From: Spizellomyces punctatus DAOM BR117
Lineage: Eukaryota; Chytridiomycota; Chytridiomycetes; Spizellomycetales; Spizellomycetaceae
NCBI RefSeq assembly: GCF_000182565.1
Contig: NW_015971542.1
Span: 62,001-126,000, forward strand
Direction: 5' to 3'
DNA: 64,000 bases
A program made the position numbers and the translations under genes. Numbering within the stretch: position 1 is the first letter of the stretch; every line of letters starts with the position of its first letter. This document shows positions 63,065 through 64,000 of the stretch, in pieces. The notes beneath the pieces are model-generated. The model saw nothing but the letters and a program-made list of their open reading frames with translations. It was not told the DNA's origin and made no database searches.

Positions 63065-64000
63065 GGAGCGCGTAGGCTAAACCAACAAGTGTGCAGGGCA
63101 AGCAAGCAAGATACACCCCCGTCGTAGTCAACCTTGTTTCTTCAAGAGTCTGTTCTTGTTCAAATCCCTAGTTCCGTTCAAGCAGATGGGAAAGCTGATG
63201 GCCGTGAAGCCCGTTGGGAAAAAAAAGAAGGTTAACCCTTATTCCTTCCGTTCCCTCCAACGTACTTTTAGTTGCCGCAAAAAACGCGAAATGGCCGTCA
63301 GGCTCCTCCCTTTTCTGGGAAGGAGGTAATATGGCACAGTCATGCTATAATTAAACGGCCATATGAAACCAATAGTTTCAGATTCGAATCATGTCACGTG
63401 GCTATAAGTCTGATTGGAATCAGATTGAATGGATTACACTGCCTCCCGTCTTGTCCAATGTTGGAACACTTGCACACTTGCGATGGAGGGATTTGGAACG
63501 TCTTGTGCGATAAAGGTGCTGCTGATGAGCTTTCGACCAAGAGCTTTGTGTCCATCAAGAGTAGGCATAAAACTGCAATATTCATACCCTCCAGCGCACG
63601 ATTTGGCCCATGTAATTGAAACGATAATCATGTTTTGAAATGCCAACATCCAAGTAAATGTTACGCCTCAAGATATATATTCATCAAATCATCTAGTTAC
63701 TTTGATACATCCTGGCAACTATTTCACTAATGACATTGTCCCATATCCTTCGTGGTCCCTACATGTATCCTGCAATCGCTGCCCTAATCCTCACCCACCA
63801 CCGGCTGAACCTGATCGAAAGTGTCCGGCGGGGCTTTGATGACCGAGGGGTGTCTTGTCTATCATGTTGCGGCGGAATGGTTCCTCATCGTAGTCAACGA
63901 CATGTTATTCGTACCTTAATGCTGCTAGGTCCTGTGGAGACGCTGTGCGATGCTGTGTGAGAAGAACTCTGGTTTGAACGGCTGGCATTAAGGCAGTAGT
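63065..64000. other. Right end of the window, no supported gene
   Basis: Frames at 63272-63619 and 63730-63960 on the plus strand lack recognisable features and have weak context. A gene extending beyond the edge cannot be excluded. Confidence 0.35.

Overview
The window looks like a scaffold piece from a zoosporic (chytrid-type) fungus. The reasons are short GT-AG introns, fungal gene families (Pex30-like DysF protein, OLE1-type desaturase with fused cytochrome b5, ECM4-type glutathione transferase) and a nearly complete gene for the ciliary protein CFAP74, which only flagellated fungi keep. Two 100-N gaps are present. Each is flanked by the same sequence on both sides, so they are probably unmerged contig overlaps rather than missing DNA.

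Layout. 1-8.4 kb: CFAP74-like gene, a spliced multi-TM protein and an intronless seven-TM protein, all on the minus strand. About 9.65-36.4 kb: a CpG-poor retrotransposon cluster. It holds a full-length Ty3/gypsy chromovirus (Gypsy-1, 10778-19611), a solo gypsy LTR split by a Ty1/copia element (Copia-A, 19834-28822), a small copia derivative inside Copia-A (Copia-B), then truncated copia and gypsy pieces (Copia-C, Gypsy-D, fragments) and two short interstitial telomere-like tracts. 36.5-39 kb: AT-rich non-coding DNA containing the second duplicated contig end. 39-64 kb: ordinary gene space with an F-box protein, a tandem SCP2 protein ending in a peroxisomal signal, an SNase-like nuclease, a protein with 55-residue repeats, a C2H2 zinc-finger protein, ECM4-like and Aven-like genes, a second seven-TM protein, an OLE1-like desaturase, a Pex30-like protein, a disordered protein with an RVxF motif and a mucin-like membrane protein.

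The strongest signals are in the transposon cluster. The two 572-bp LTRs of Gypsy-1 differ at about 24 positions by eye, and every one can be explained by loss of an ancestral CpG to TpG or CpA. The element otherwise keeps one uninterrupted frame of about 2,500 codons, broken by nine stops, eight of them TGA one C-to-T step from CGA. Copia-A shows the same pattern (five of five), and catalytic aspartates are hit by CpG-type changes. This suggests CpG-directed inactivation (methylation and deamination) rather than classical CpA-type RIP. Copia-A also carries a chromodomain between integrase and reverse transcriptase, and all copia families here appear to be primed by the anticodon arm of initiator tRNA-Met. 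Gypsy-1 has a long, unrecognised domain downstream of its chromodomain.

In the host genes, several products fit lipid and peroxisome biology (SCP2 protein with AKL terminus, Pex30-like, desaturase), but they are dispersed and there is no sign of a cluster.
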